DNA of 35,032 nucleotides from Acidobacteriaceae bacterium (GTDB lineage Bacteria > Acidobacteriota > Terriglobia > Terriglobales > Acidobacteriaceae), in NCBI GenBank assembly GCA_003132445.1, contig PKXU01000090.1:31351-66382 (forward strand). Direction: 5' to 3'. Made by a program: the position numbers and the translations under genes. The stretch's first letter is position 1. Every line of letters begins with the position of its first letter. Shown one piece after another: positions 15,905-25,600 of this stretch. The notes below the pieces were generated by a model, which saw only the letters and a program-made list of their open reading frames with translations, made no database searches and was not told the origin of the DNA.

Positions 15905-16660
15905 ATGATTCGGCTCTCCTTCATCCTCAACATTGCCGCCTGCTGCATGTTGCTCGGCATTGGTTCGGTACCCCAGAGTTCTGCACCCCAGGAAAAGCCC
16001 GCCGACTCCGGCAATCTGGATGCAGTTTTGAAAAAAATGGACGCGGCCGCCGCCAGCTTTCGCAACGCGCAGGCTGACTTTGAGTGGGATACCTACGAGA
16101 AAGTTATCGATGAAGTGGATGAAATTCAAACCGGCACAATCTATTTCCGCCGCACCGGCAAAGACATCGAGATGATGGCCGCTGTCAAAAAGGCCGGAAG
16201 TGATCTAGCCCACCTCGCGCCCGAACTCAAGTATGTGCTCTACAATAACGGCACAATCTCAATGTATCTGCCTAAGCCGGACCAGCTGACCGTCTACGAC
16301 CTGGGAAAACAGCACGTCGATTTAGAAAGTTACGTTGTGCTCGGGTTCGGCGGGAGCGGGCAGGATCTAATGAAGGCATTCGATGTTAGCTACGTCGGTC
16401 CGGAAACCTTGAATGGCGTGGCGACGGCGAAGCTTCAATTGATCCCCAAGTCCGACAAAGTACGAAATACCTACAACAAGATTTTCCTGTGGATCGATCT
16501 CGATAAAGGGGTGTCGTTACAACAGCAGTTTTTTTCCTCTCAGGGTGATTACCGGCTCACCAAGTACTCTTCCATTCAGCTGAACGAAAAGAAGATCTCT
16601 GACGATGTCTTCAAGCTAAAGACCACAAGTAAGACGCAAATGGTTTCACCAAAGGGTTAA
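15905..16660 (+). CDS. LolA-like outer-membrane lipoprotein-sorting protein
   Basis: The 251-residue protein has a signal sequence (FILNIAACCMLLGIGSVPQSS) and an N-terminal helix (LDAVLKKMDAAAASFRNAQADFEW) typical of the LolA/LolB fold. Beta strands follow: QTGTIYFRRTGKDIEMM, YVLYNNGTISMYLP, LTVYDLGKQ, and the characteristic ATAKLQLIPKS and FLWIDLDKGVSLQQQFF. LolA-fold proteins carry lipoprotein acyl chains across the periplasm. This one diverges from enterobacterial LolA, and acidobacterial paralogues of this type may handle other hydrophobic ligands. The Cys pair in ACCML could be a lipobox, but the spacing is poor. It probably forms a unit with the preceding single-span membrane protein. 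Confidence 0.78.
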   Translation: MIRLSFILNIAACCMLLGIGSVPQSSAPQEKPADSGNLDAVLKKMDAAAASFRNAQADFEWDTYEKVIDEVDEIQTGTIYFRRTGKDIEMMAAVKKAGSDLAHLAPELKYVLYNNGTISMYLPKPDQLTVYDLGKQHVDLESYVVLGFGGSGQDLMKAFDVSYVGPETLNGVATAKLQLIPKSDKVRNTYNKIFLWIDLDKGVSLQQQFFSSQGDYRLTKYSSIQLNEKKISDDVFKLKTTSKTQMVSPKG

Positions 16661-16742
16661 GTTGTTGAATTTAAATAACAAGATGGTATGCTGAAAATTG
16701 CACTTTGGGCGATATACTGAGCCCACCTTCAATTGGATGATC

Positions 16743-16958
16743 ATGGCCAAGGTTTTTACGATTACAGTCCCGCCGAAGCTGGGCAACAAGCGCCGGGAGC
16801 GCACCTCCGATCCACGTTACGTGGACGGGCAACGCCTCCTCGTGGAAGCCATGAAGTATTTGGCGCAAATTGATCCGGTAAAGAACCGTACCGCGATCGA
16901 GTTCCTCTCCGAGCACGTCCGCACCCGCTTCCGCATGAGCGACTCGCCCTTGGGCTAA
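16743..16958 (+). CDS. Small conserved-type hypothetical protein, 71 residues
   Basis: Starting at ATG 16743 the product reads MAKVFTITVPPKLGNKRRER, then DPRYVDGQRLLVEAMKYLAQ and AIEFLSEHVRTRF. It is a small, basic, soluble protein with a beta-hairpin-like start and two amphipathic helices. I do not recognise a family. ATGs at 16698 and 16737 are alternative starts; 16743 gives the most protein-like N-terminus. A stable hairpin lies 43 bp beyond the stop and would end the transcript. Codon periodicity supports it being real. Confidence 0.55.
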   Translation: MAKVFTITVPPKLGNKRRERTSDPRYVDGQRLLVEAMKYLAQIDPVKNRTAIEFLSEHVRTRFRMSDSPLG

Positions 16959-17000
16959 GCCGCGTTTGCGGGCTTCCTATTTTTGGGGGTTCCTAAGAAG

Positions 17001-17027
17001 AAGGGCGGATTTTCTCCGCCCTTTAAA
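17001..17027. terminator. Bidirectional-type terminator hairpin between convergent genes
   Basis: AAGGGCGGA (17001-17009), loop TTTTC and TCCGCCCTT (17015-17023) form a perfect 9-bp GC-rich stem. It is followed by TAAATT on the plus strand and by a pyrimidine tract (CTTCTTA) on the minus strand. It sits between the plus-strand small gene (ends 16958) and the minus-strand receptor gene (ends 17045), where both transcripts need to stop. Confidence 0.75.
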
Positions 17028-17044
17028 TTCGCCTGGCTAAACAC

Positions 17045-20000
17045 CTAGAACGAATACCGCAGCGCAAACTGCATGATGCGCGGCAGTGTCATTGTCTTGG
17101 TGTACTCGCCGAACGTGCTGCCACTGGCGACGCTGTTGTTTCCAATGTTCTGCATGCTGCCCACATCGAAGCGCGGTGTGTTGGTGGTGTTGAATACTTC
17201 CCAGCTGAATCGGACATTCTGCCGTTCGGTGACGTTCCAGACCTTGGCCAAACCTGAATCGATGCCGAAATATCCGGGCCCTCGCAGATTGTTCCTTTCC
17301 CCCGACTCCCCCGGATAGGCATGGCGGAACAGCGTGCCGACTTGAGTGGGATCTCCCTGGAAGACGTTGGGATTACCGCTTGGGTCGGTGAATTTCCCGG
17401 TCTTGGGAGCTGGCCCAACCAAAACATCCGCCGATGTTAGCTGCCAGTTGGTCGCCCAAAAGCCGAGCCCCGGCTCTACGGTAAACGGATAGCCGGTCGT
17501 CCAGCGGAAGATCCCGGTGAACGTCCAGCCCCCGAACACACCCTGAGTCACCCCGTGCATTCCGGATCCGAAATACTTTCCCTTGCCGAAGGGCAGCTCG
17601 TAAACCCAGTTGGCATTGAGCTGATGGGTCGTGTCGTAGTCCGATGGCGCACGCAGTTGCGCCGGAGACCAGGAATTGATGATCTGGCTGGCGAACCCAC
17701 CTCCTTCAAATTCATTGATACGTTCCGCATTGGAACCGACGTCGATTGACTTGGAGTAGGTGTAATTAAAATCGAAATCCAGCCCCTTTCCTTTGTGTCG
17801 CATGGTCAACTGCAAGCCGTTGTAGGCTGCATTCCCTATGCTGCGCCAACCGTATAGCGAGGAATACTGGGGATCGAAGTAAGCGTCGGGGCCCAGAGCC
17901 GAACAGGAGGGCGCACAGATATCGGGAACGTCAAGATTGAATAACGCGGAAGTTTCATTGCCTGGGTAGCAGCTCCACATGTCGTAAATCGCCTGCGTAG
18001 CACTGTAGTTCGTCGCGAGGTAATTATCACCCGGTGCGCAACCTCCGTTGTTGTGGGCGGGAGTACCTCCTGGCGGCCCGAACCCGACCATACCTGCGGC
18101 ACCGGGGAACAGGTTCTCGAAGTAAGGAATGGGAGCGAGGCTAGTGATGTTGGTTCCGGCATTGTAGGCCTTCGACAACATGGTTCCCGCCTGAAAATAA
18201 CTGGTCTTCGACGCAGGATCGACGATATTCAGTGGCATCGCCAAGTCTTCTTCCTGCAAGAGGTGGTGTGATAGGCGACCGATATACGAGGCCTCGACGA
18301 CAAATCCTCCGCGCAGCTCTCGAGTCAGCGAGAAGTCAAATACTTCGGAGTAGGGCGTGTGTATCTTGTCGTCCATCCCCCATGTGATCGCATAGCCACC
18401 ACCGCTCAGCGTGGATGGCGGCGTAAGTGGAAAGGAACCGGATGGAGGCGCAATGACTACGGCAGCCGGAATATTGTTGTAGCCGGTAAAACGGGGAGCC
18501 GTATCTGGGGTCAAAATGCTCGCCGGATTGGAGATCTGCGTGGTCAACCCAAACGAACCATTCTTGTCGAAGGAATTGACGATGCCTTCGCCGAAATGGT
18601 CGTAGTACATGCCGAAACCGCCGCGAACCGAAGTTTTGCCAGCGGGGCCGAGTAGACGACTCCACAAACCGTCCCCACTTCCGCTTGGAGACCAGGCAAA
18701 AGCAAGTCGCGGGGCAATGTTCTTGTAGTCCCAAGCCCAATAGGGTCGGCCTCCATTCGCCTTGCCATTAAGTCCAAATTGGAGCAGCGGAGCATAAGTC
18801 TGACCCTGATTCATGGCGTTTGATCTCTGATTGAACCAGTTGTCAATGCTGGTGGTCGGGCCGACTTGCAGCCCGGAAGTTTCGTAAGGGGGTTGAAGCA
18901 GCGTGTACCGAGCGCCGAAGGTAAGCGTCAGATTGGGGCGCACGCGCCACGCATCTTGCGCGTAAGTCTCGAATTCATTGGATTTGAAATGACGATCTGC
19001 GGGATCTCCTTCAGGCAACACCGCGCCCGTTTTCGTTCGATTGTAGTTTGAAAAACCTTCCGAAACGATACCCGCCAAAGTGGCCATGGCCAAGTCATAG
19101 GCCTGTCCATTTACGACGGCGGGAAAGCCGAAGGCAGCTGGATCGAGGCTTTGGCCTGTGTTGGCAAAACCGGAAAATGTCAGCCATGAGGGGTTGGTTT
19201 CAGCTCCCAGATAAGAAATATCGTTGGCGGAACGAATGTCGTTGATGATGCGCCAGTTCCCGCCAAACCCAAAAGTGTGATTACCTTTCCTCCAGCTCAC
19301 ATCATCCACAAAGTTGTGCACCGGAGAATTCACCAGGTCTGTGCTGCTTTCGCCTATAGGGTTGTCCAAACCACGAAGGGTGATGAAGTGCTGATCCTGC
19401 AATCCCGATCCGATGAGGTTAGGACGTGTGTAGCCATAACGAAAATTGTTGATCGTGTTGTCGGTGATGGTCCAGACGTGCCCTACCGCGATCCCTTTGA
19501 CATTATTTTCGTTCGTAATGTTGGCTGGCTGGCCGGGAAATTGCGGAGCACTGCCTGGGTCGGAGTTCACGAAATGGTCGTTTTGCAGGTTGCCACGTAC
19601 GTATAGAGTCTGACGAGAAGTGACATTAGCGTCAAACTTGACAATATAGGTGTCGAGCTTGGACGGAACCGCCGCGGGAAAAGTGAACCCTACGAAATTC
19701 AGGCCATCACCGGCCGCCGTCGTGTTTGGCGTGGGATATGTGGCTAACACCTGCTCAATCGCCGGGTTGACCCCGGGGCCCAGGGGACAGGTGCCAAGGC
19801 CGCTGCAGTTGGGATCCATCGATGCAATCTGCGCGGGACCGAGCTGATCCAAGGTACCGGTCGCATCGTAGTACTGGATCGTCCCCGCCCTGAGTAACAT
19901 GCTGGGCACGGTGCGGGTGACCTGCAAGTTTTCACGGGTCCGCTGCCCTTCGTAAGTCGCGAAGAAGAATAACTTATTCTTGATGATGGGACCGCCGAAC

Positions 20001-20893
20001 GATACTCCGAAAGTATTGCGAATCAACTGCCCAGGCTTGTTGGGCAAACCGCTGGCCACCTGCGCCTGTTCGTTGAACCAGTCATTGGCTTCGCCTATAT
20101 CCGACCGGTTGTACTCGTACAGTGTTCCGTGGAAACTGTTCGTGCCGCTTTTCGTCACGAGAGAAACTTGCGCTCCAGAAGAACGCCCGGAATCTGCATT
20201 CGAATTACTGGTGGCAACGCGGAATTCTTCCAGCGAGTCCAGAGTCGAGCGCAAGGCTCCCTGGAACGCGAGCCCCTGGTTCTGATCGTTGTTGTCGACG
20301 CCATCCAGCGTGATATTGGTCTGGTCGCTGCGTGCACCGTTGACTGATCCGCCGCGGCTATCCATGGACTGGTCAACGTTTCTGCTGTCGCCGACGAAAG
20401 CCACGCCGGGTTGGAGACTCAGAATCCCAACGGGGTCGCGACCCTCCAGCGGCAAGTTGAGAATCTGCTTCGAGTCGAAGGCGTTCCCGATGGAAGCATC
20501 CTGGGTGTTCACGAGTTCTGCCTGCCCTTGAACCTCGACCACGGTTGAAGCTGCCGCCACAGTCAATGTCAGGTTCTGCGTGCCCGGCGAGTTCACAAGC
20601 AGTTGCACGCCATTCACCTTTGTAGTGGAAAAACCGGCTGCGGTGCCACTTATGGTGTAAGTGCCGGGAGGAATCTGCACAAACTCGTAAGAGCCCTGAT
20701 CATTCGTTTTGGTGGAACGGTTAAACCCTGTCATGCGACTGTCCAAGGTCACCTCGGCCTGAGAGATAACGGCGCCCTTGGAGTCATAAACCGTTCCCTT
20801 CACGGAGGTAGTAGCCACCTGCGACCACGCCACGCTACCTACGAAGAGGACAAGGACGGCAGCTACAGAAACTGCATGTGAGCCGGAACGCAT
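17045..20893 (-). CDS. Oar-like TonB-dependent outer-membrane receptor with carboxypeptidase-regulatory domain
   Basis: The 1282-residue protein has a signal peptide ending near VAWSQ. Next comes a CarboxypepD_reg/CNA-B-like domain of about 80 residues (VKGTVYDSKGAVISQAEVTL, DQGSYEFVQIPPGTYTIS). A plug domain follows (KQILNLPLEGRDPVGILSLQPGV, GGSVNGARSDQTNITLDGVD), then a very long beta-barrel ending in the outer-membrane signature FALRYSF. This large Oar/OmpA-related type is expanded in Acidobacteriota and is thought to import oligosaccharides or other bulky substrates with TonB-ExbBD energy. The substrate cannot be told from sequence. AGGGAG 4-5 bases before the ATG is a good ribosome binding site. 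No TonB, SusD or glycosidase gene adjoins on this strand. Confidence 0.92.
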   Translation of the reverse strand: MRSGSHAVSVAAVLVLFVGSVAWSQVATTSVKGTVYDSKGAVISQAEVTLDSRMTGFNRSTKTNDQGSYEFVQIPPGTYTISGTAAGFSTTKVNGVQLLVNSPGTQNLTLTVAAASTVVEVQGQAELVNTQDASIGNAFDSKQILNLPLEGRDPVGILSLQPGVAFVGDSRNVDQSMDSRGGSVNGARSDQTNITLDGVDNNDQNQGLAFQGALRSTLDSLEEFRVATSNSNADSGRSSGAQVSLVTKSGTNSFHGTLYEYNRSDIGEANDWFNEQAQVASGLPNKPGQLIRNTFGVSFGGPIIKNKLFFFATYEGQRTRENLQVTRTVPSMLLRAGTIQYYDATGTLDQLGPAQIASMDPNCSGLGTCPLGPGVNPAIEQVLATYPTPNTTAAGDGLNFVGFTFPAAVPSKLDTYIVKFDANVTSRQTLYVRGNLQNDHFVNSDPGSAPQFPGQPANITNENNVKGIAVGHVWTITDNTINNFRYGYTRPNLIGSGLQDQHFITLRGLDNPIGESSTDLVNSPVHNFVDDVSWRKGNHTFGFGGNWRIINDIRSANDISYLGAETNPSWLTFSGFANTGQSLDPAAFGFPAVVNGQAYDLAMATLAGIVSEGFSNYNRTKTGAVLPEGDPADRHFKSNEFETYAQDAWRVRPNLTLTFGARYTLLQPPYETSGLQVGPTTSIDNWFNQRSNAMNQGQTYAPLLQFGLNGKANGGRPYWAWDYKNIAPRLAFAWSPSGSGDGLWSRLLGPAGKTSVRGGFGMYYDHFGEGIVNSFDKNGSFGLTTQISNPASILTPDTAPRFTGYNNIPAAVVIAPPSGSFPLTPPSTLSGGGYAITWGMDDKIHTPYSEVFDFSLTRELRGGFVVEASYIGRLSHHLLQEEDLAMPLNIVDPASKTSYFQAGTMLSKAYNAGTNITSLAPIPYFENLFPGAAGMVGFGPPGGTPAHNNGGCAPGDNYLATNYSATQAIYDMWSCYPGNETSALFNLDVPDICAPSCSALGPDAYFDPQYSSLYGWRSIGNAAYNGLQLTMRHKGKGLDFDFNYTYSKSIDVGSNAERINEFEGGGFASQIINSWSPAQLRAPSDYDTTHQLNANWVYELPFGKGKYFGSGMHGVTQGVFGGWTFTGIFRWTTGYPFTVEPGLGFWATNWQLTSADVLVGPAPKTGKFTDPSGNPNVFQGDPTQVGTLFRHAYPGESGERNNLRGPGYFGIDSGLAKVWNVTERQNVRFSWEVFNTTNTPRFDVGSMQNIGNNSVASGSTFGEYTKTMTLPRIMQFALRYSF

Positions 20894-21097
20894 AGAACAC
20901 TCCCTTCACCCTGGGGGGCGGAGATCTGATTGTGTTTTTCCCAGGAACTGGCGATCGGATGAGAACCCTGGGGACTTGATGGGGCGTAATTGTGCAACGT
21001 GATCTACGCAATGTTCAAGCTGAATTTGCAAAATCTTTTCCCGAATGAAACGTTTGAATGCGCCACATCGGGGTCCTGACTTTTCAGGATTGGAAGT

Positions 21098-22549
21098 TTA
21101 TGCACGCCGGTGGAAGATGGCGGAGCCAAGAATTATTAATGCGGGATAGCATTCCAGTGTGTAGCGAGGCTCGGGATTTTCGAGAGTGCCGAGAAATGCA
21201 GAGCGCAGCAGCAGAAATAAAATGAATAGCCCGATGCCAAAAAATTCGCGGGCACGAAACCATCCTGCGAGCGCCATAACGACATAACCGAGATTCACCA
21301 AACCAAATCCGATGCTGACCGCGAGCCAGCGCGGGTCGTCGTTGAACTCCCACCAGCGCGGATCCGAGGGAAACAATTCGGTTCGCGGGCGCAGCCACAT
21401 ATCGGCGATGCGCAGGGCGGGAAGCCAAAGATAATATCGAAGGGGCGAAGCGTGGATGCGTTCGGCGGCTAAGCTCGCGAAGCGCGAATCGAGTTCTGGA
21501 GTTATGTCGTGATCGCGGTTGTAATCGGCGAACAGCGCGGCGGTTTGGTCCCGCTCCTGGGGAGAATCGAATGCCCGCCGGGGCAGCCGGGTAAGATCGA
21601 TCTCGGTTCCGGGAACGCTCCAGTAAATTTCCTGCACCGAAACGTAATCTTCGATCCAGGTTTTGATCCACCGATTAAAACCTTTCATGACCAGTTCGTC
21701 GGAATCGGTGGCGTAGCGCGGCGCCAAAGGCTCGAAGCGGTGTAGCGTATGCAGATTTCGCAGCGTCCACGGAATGAGAGGAGCCAAGGCTCCGACTCCG
21801 AGCAGCATTCCGGCCCAAAGGATGGTGCGCGGCGTAAAACGCGATCGAGAAGACGATTGGCTTTCACTGAGCAGATTCTTCGCGAGCAGCCACAGCAGAT
21901 ATCCGCCGATGGCTGCAAGTAAGATTCCTCCGTCGGGCCGGAGCAAGATAGCTGCGCCAACGGAAAGCCCACAGCCAAGCCACACCGCGCTCGCCATGCC
22001 TATTTGGGTTTCGCCGATTCTCCAACTCCCGACATTCAAACCGTGAAACGCCAAGTCGAAAGCCAGCGTAGTGAAGAAAATTTCCAGCGTTTCGGTCAGG
22101 GCAGCCGCAGCATAGTTCGCCAGGAACGGACAGAGCGCGGCCAAAAGAAATGCCGCCTGAGCAGCCCGCGCGGAAAACAGCCGCCGGGCGAGGTCGGCGA
22201 TCAGGACGCAGGTCGCCAGGTCGAACAGCACCTGCACCAGCAGAACTGCCCGAAAGTTCCCGATGCCGAACAGTTTGAAGATTACTGCCAGGAATGCTGG
22301 ATACCCGGGCAAACGGGAGAGCGTGGGCGTGATCACGCCCGAGTTGGTTATGCCATAAACGCCATGCTGCAGCCAGTTCGCAGCGATGTCGGCATAGAGG
22401 CGTGAGTCGTCGACCACCGCGGGAAAATAGACGACCAGCAATAGGCGCAGGCCCAGCGCCGCCAGACTCGCGCCAACAAAGAACCGCGCCTGCTTTTTCG
22501 TTAACCCCGGCGCCAAGCCCCGCGCTAAGTCCCGCACCAGTTCCCGCAC
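21098..22549 (-). CDS. Polytopic glycosyltransferase, GT39/ArnT-like (GT-C fold)
   Basis: The 483-residue protein has a cytosolic N-terminus (MRELVRDLARGLAPGLTKKQ) and about ten membrane helices. The first helix is followed by VVYFPAVVDDSRLYADIAANWL, where the Asp pair in the first extracytoplasmic loop is the usual metal/polyprenyl-phosphate-binding acidic site of GT-C enzymes. SRLPGYPAFLAVIFKLFG and VLFDLATCVLIADLARRLF are typical of the PMT_2 region. A larger extracytoplasmic part lies at about 280-390. It would transfer a sugar from a polyprenyl-phosphate donor to an envelope acceptor; donor and acceptor are unknown. It is divergent from the trifunctional polysaccharide gene with a 133-bp gap, consistent with a shared envelope theme. 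Confidence 0.78.
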   Translation of the reverse strand: MRELVRDLARGLAPGLTKKQARFFVGASLAALGLRLLLVVYFPAVVDDSRLYADIAANWLQHGVYGITNSGVITPTLSRLPGYPAFLAVIFKLFGIGNFRAVLLVQVLFDLATCVLIADLARRLFSARAAQAAFLLAALCPFLANYAAAALTETLEIFFTTLAFDLAFHGLNVGSWRIGETQIGMASAVWLGCGLSVGAAILLRPDGGILLAAIGGYLLWLLAKNLLSESQSSSRSRFTPRTILWAGMLLGVGALAPLIPWTLRNLHTLHRFEPLAPRYATDSDELVMKGFNRWIKTWIEDYVSVQEIYWSVPGTEIDLTRLPRRAFDSPQERDQTAALFADYNRDHDITPELDSRFASLAAERIHASPLRYYLWLPALRIADMWLRPRTELFPSDPRWWEFNDDPRWLAVSIGFGLVNLGYVVMALAGWFRAREFFGIGLFILFLLLRSAFLGTLENPEPRYTLECYPALIILGSAIFHRRA

Positions 22550-22682
22550 GTTGCGAATGATACGCGTTTCCGGTAATCGCAGAGACGGTAAAATGCATCT
22601 TATGACTCAGAGCAGCTAACCTCACCCTGCCTCATCTAGAATAGGCCGAGACGTCCGCGGCTTACGATAAACATTACTTTCC

Positions 22683-25600
22683 ATGGCTGACCCAGTTTTT
22701 TATGATCCTCGACGCGCCCGTTGGAAACGTCTGCGGCGCCTGTTGGACGTCACCGCCATTGTAGTTTCGTCGTTGATTATTTTCTTCGTCTACTCGGCAC
22801 TGCGAGATGAGCCACTCCCCGAGCTTCTTTTCTCGCCGCAAAGGCGTGCCTTCAAGGGGCTGAAAGAAAGCGAAAAAGAAAAAGCCCGCGAGCGGCAGAA
22901 GAAACTCGCCGCCCGCTCGCACCGCAAATCTAAGCTGGCGGCGTCGCAGGTCAAACTGAATCAGGAAGAAGGAATCCGCGCGGCTTTCTATGTACCTTGG
23001 GACGCAGCCAGTTTCTCATCGCTGCGCTCTTACGCCCGGCAGATCGACATTCTTTATCCCGACTGGCTGCACGTGATCACGGCGGACGGGCGGCTGCAAG
23101 GGATCGACGATCAGACGAACAAGTTTTTTGATGTCGTACAAGGCAGTACAGTCTTGCCAGTCGACGACCGCGTAATGCCGCTTTTAAAGACCGACGACCC
23201 TGGGATGGAGGTTTTTCCCATGGTCAACAATTCCGACGGCAAGGATTGGTTGGGCAACATTGTCGGTTTCCTAAACAATCCGGATGCGCGCGCGTTATTC
23301 CGACGACAAGCTTCGCAATTTCTTTCTTCCGGCCGTTACCGCGGTTTGATGATTGACTTTGAATCCTTTCCTCCCAGCGGCCAACACGGTTATGTCGCTT
23401 TATTACAAGAGCTATCCGGCGACTTGCACGCTCGCGGAATGAAGCTTTACGTTGCCCTACCGCCGCATAGCAGCGAATACGACTATCCCGCGATCGCGGC
23501 GGCGGCGGACGGGGTCGTGCTCATGAATTACGACGAGCATTATCCCGGGGCAGCGTCCGGTCCGGTAGCGTCGCAGGACTGGTTCGTCAACAACTTGAAG
23601 TTTGCCAAGAGCGTCATCCCGCAGGAAAAAATAATCTGCGTGATCGCCAATTATGGCTATGACTGGGTACTGAAACCAAAAAAAGGAAAGTTGCCCGCGG
23701 ATATTCATGACAGCAGCGTGAGCGCTCAGGATGCCTGGTTGGCGGCGCGCGATTCTGACGAAGACGTCAACTTCGACGACGACGCGATGAATCCGCACTT
23801 CAGCTATCTCGATGAAAAGAGCTTTCGGCATGACGTCTGGTTTCTCGATGCGGTGACGGCGCTCAATCACATGCGATCTGCGCAGACGCTCGGCATTCAG
23901 ACATTTGCCCTTTGGCGTCTCGGAAGCGAAGACCGCTCGCTGTGGAAAGTGTGGGACGTGCCGGGAGATGCCGGGGCTACAGACAAATTGAAAGATGTGC
24001 CGCCCGGCGCCGATGTGGACATGGAAGGGCAGGGTGAAATCCTGCGCATTGAAGACAAGCCCGCTCACGGAACACGGGATCTCACCATTGACCCGGACAG
24101 CCATCTAATTACGGACGAGGTCTTTCAGAATCTGCCTCAGCCTTATCGCGTGGGGCGCTACGGATATAGTCCGAATAAAGTTGCGCTGACGTTTGACGAT
24201 GGTCCCGACCCGGATTGGACTCCGAAGATCCTGGATGTACTCAAGCAGAAAAACGCCACGGCAACTTTTTTCCTGATCGGCATCCAGACCGACAAATTTT
24301 CCAGCATCGCGAAACGCATCTACCGGGAAGGCAACACCATTGGGAACCACACTTTCACGCATCCCGACGTCAGCAGCATTTCGACCGGATATATGAAAGT
24401 GGAATTGAATCTTACCGAGCGCCTTTTCGCCAGCCTGATAGGGGTTCGCGCCACGTTGATGCGGCCGCCCTACGCGATTGACGAGGAGCCGGACACTGCC
24501 GACGAAGTGCGTCCGCTCGAGGTTCCGCAGGATCTGGGCTATATCACGGTCGGAAATCGCATCGACCCGAATGATTGGCAGGACAAGCCGCGGCGCCACA
24601 CGGCTAAGGAGATTTCCGACTACGTTTTGAAACATCTTCCGCCCTGTGGCCCGAACGACTTGCGTTGCGGCAACATCGTGCTGCTGCACGACGGCGGCGG
24701 AAACCGCGCCGAAACGGTTCGAGCTCTTCCCGCGATCATCGACGGCATTCGCGCACGAGGATATGAAGTCGCTCCGGTTTATGAACTAATAGGCAAAACC
24801 CGGGCCGACGTAATGGCTCCTTTGCCCACCGAAGAGCGCTGGGCAGCGCGGCTGGACCGGTTTGGCTTCTGGCTCTTCGACGCATCAATCGTCATCATCA
24901 CCTGGATTTTTCTAGTAGGCGACCTGCTGATGACCGGGCGTCTCATCTTTATCGGCGCAGCAGCAGTTTACGACCGCCTGCGGGAAAAGATTTTCGGCAA
25001 GCCGGCGGAAGTCGCCTCCTACAAACCGAAAGTTGCCGTGTTGATTCCCGCTTACAACGAAGAAAAAGTGATTGAGCGAACGGTGCGGGCGGCGCTCCAT
25101 TCGAATTATCCCAATTTGCGCGTCATTGTCATCGACGACGGATCCAAAGATCGTACTCTCGAGGTCGCACGCAAGGCGTTTTCTGCCGAGGCCGCAGCGG
25201 GGCATGTTCTGATCCTCACAAAACGAAACTCCGGCAAAGCGGAGGCGCTCAACTACGGCATTGAACACATTGGCGACGCAGAACTGTTCGTAGGTATTGA
25301 CGCCGACACGATCATTGCTCCCGACGCCATCGCGCGCCTGGTGCCGCATTTCATCAATCCAAAAGTCGGCGCCATTGCGGGCAATGCGAAGGTGGGCAAC
25401 CGCGTTAATCTTTGGACGCGCTGGCAGGCTCTGGAATACATCACCAGCCAGAACTTCGAACGCCGCGCTCTTGACGTTCTCGGCGCAGTCAGCGTAGTGC
25501 CCGGGGCGATCGGCGCGTGGCGGGTCTCTGCCGTGCGCGAGGCGGGTGGATATCACATCGACACCGTGGCCGAAGACGCCGATCTCACCATGGCGTTGCT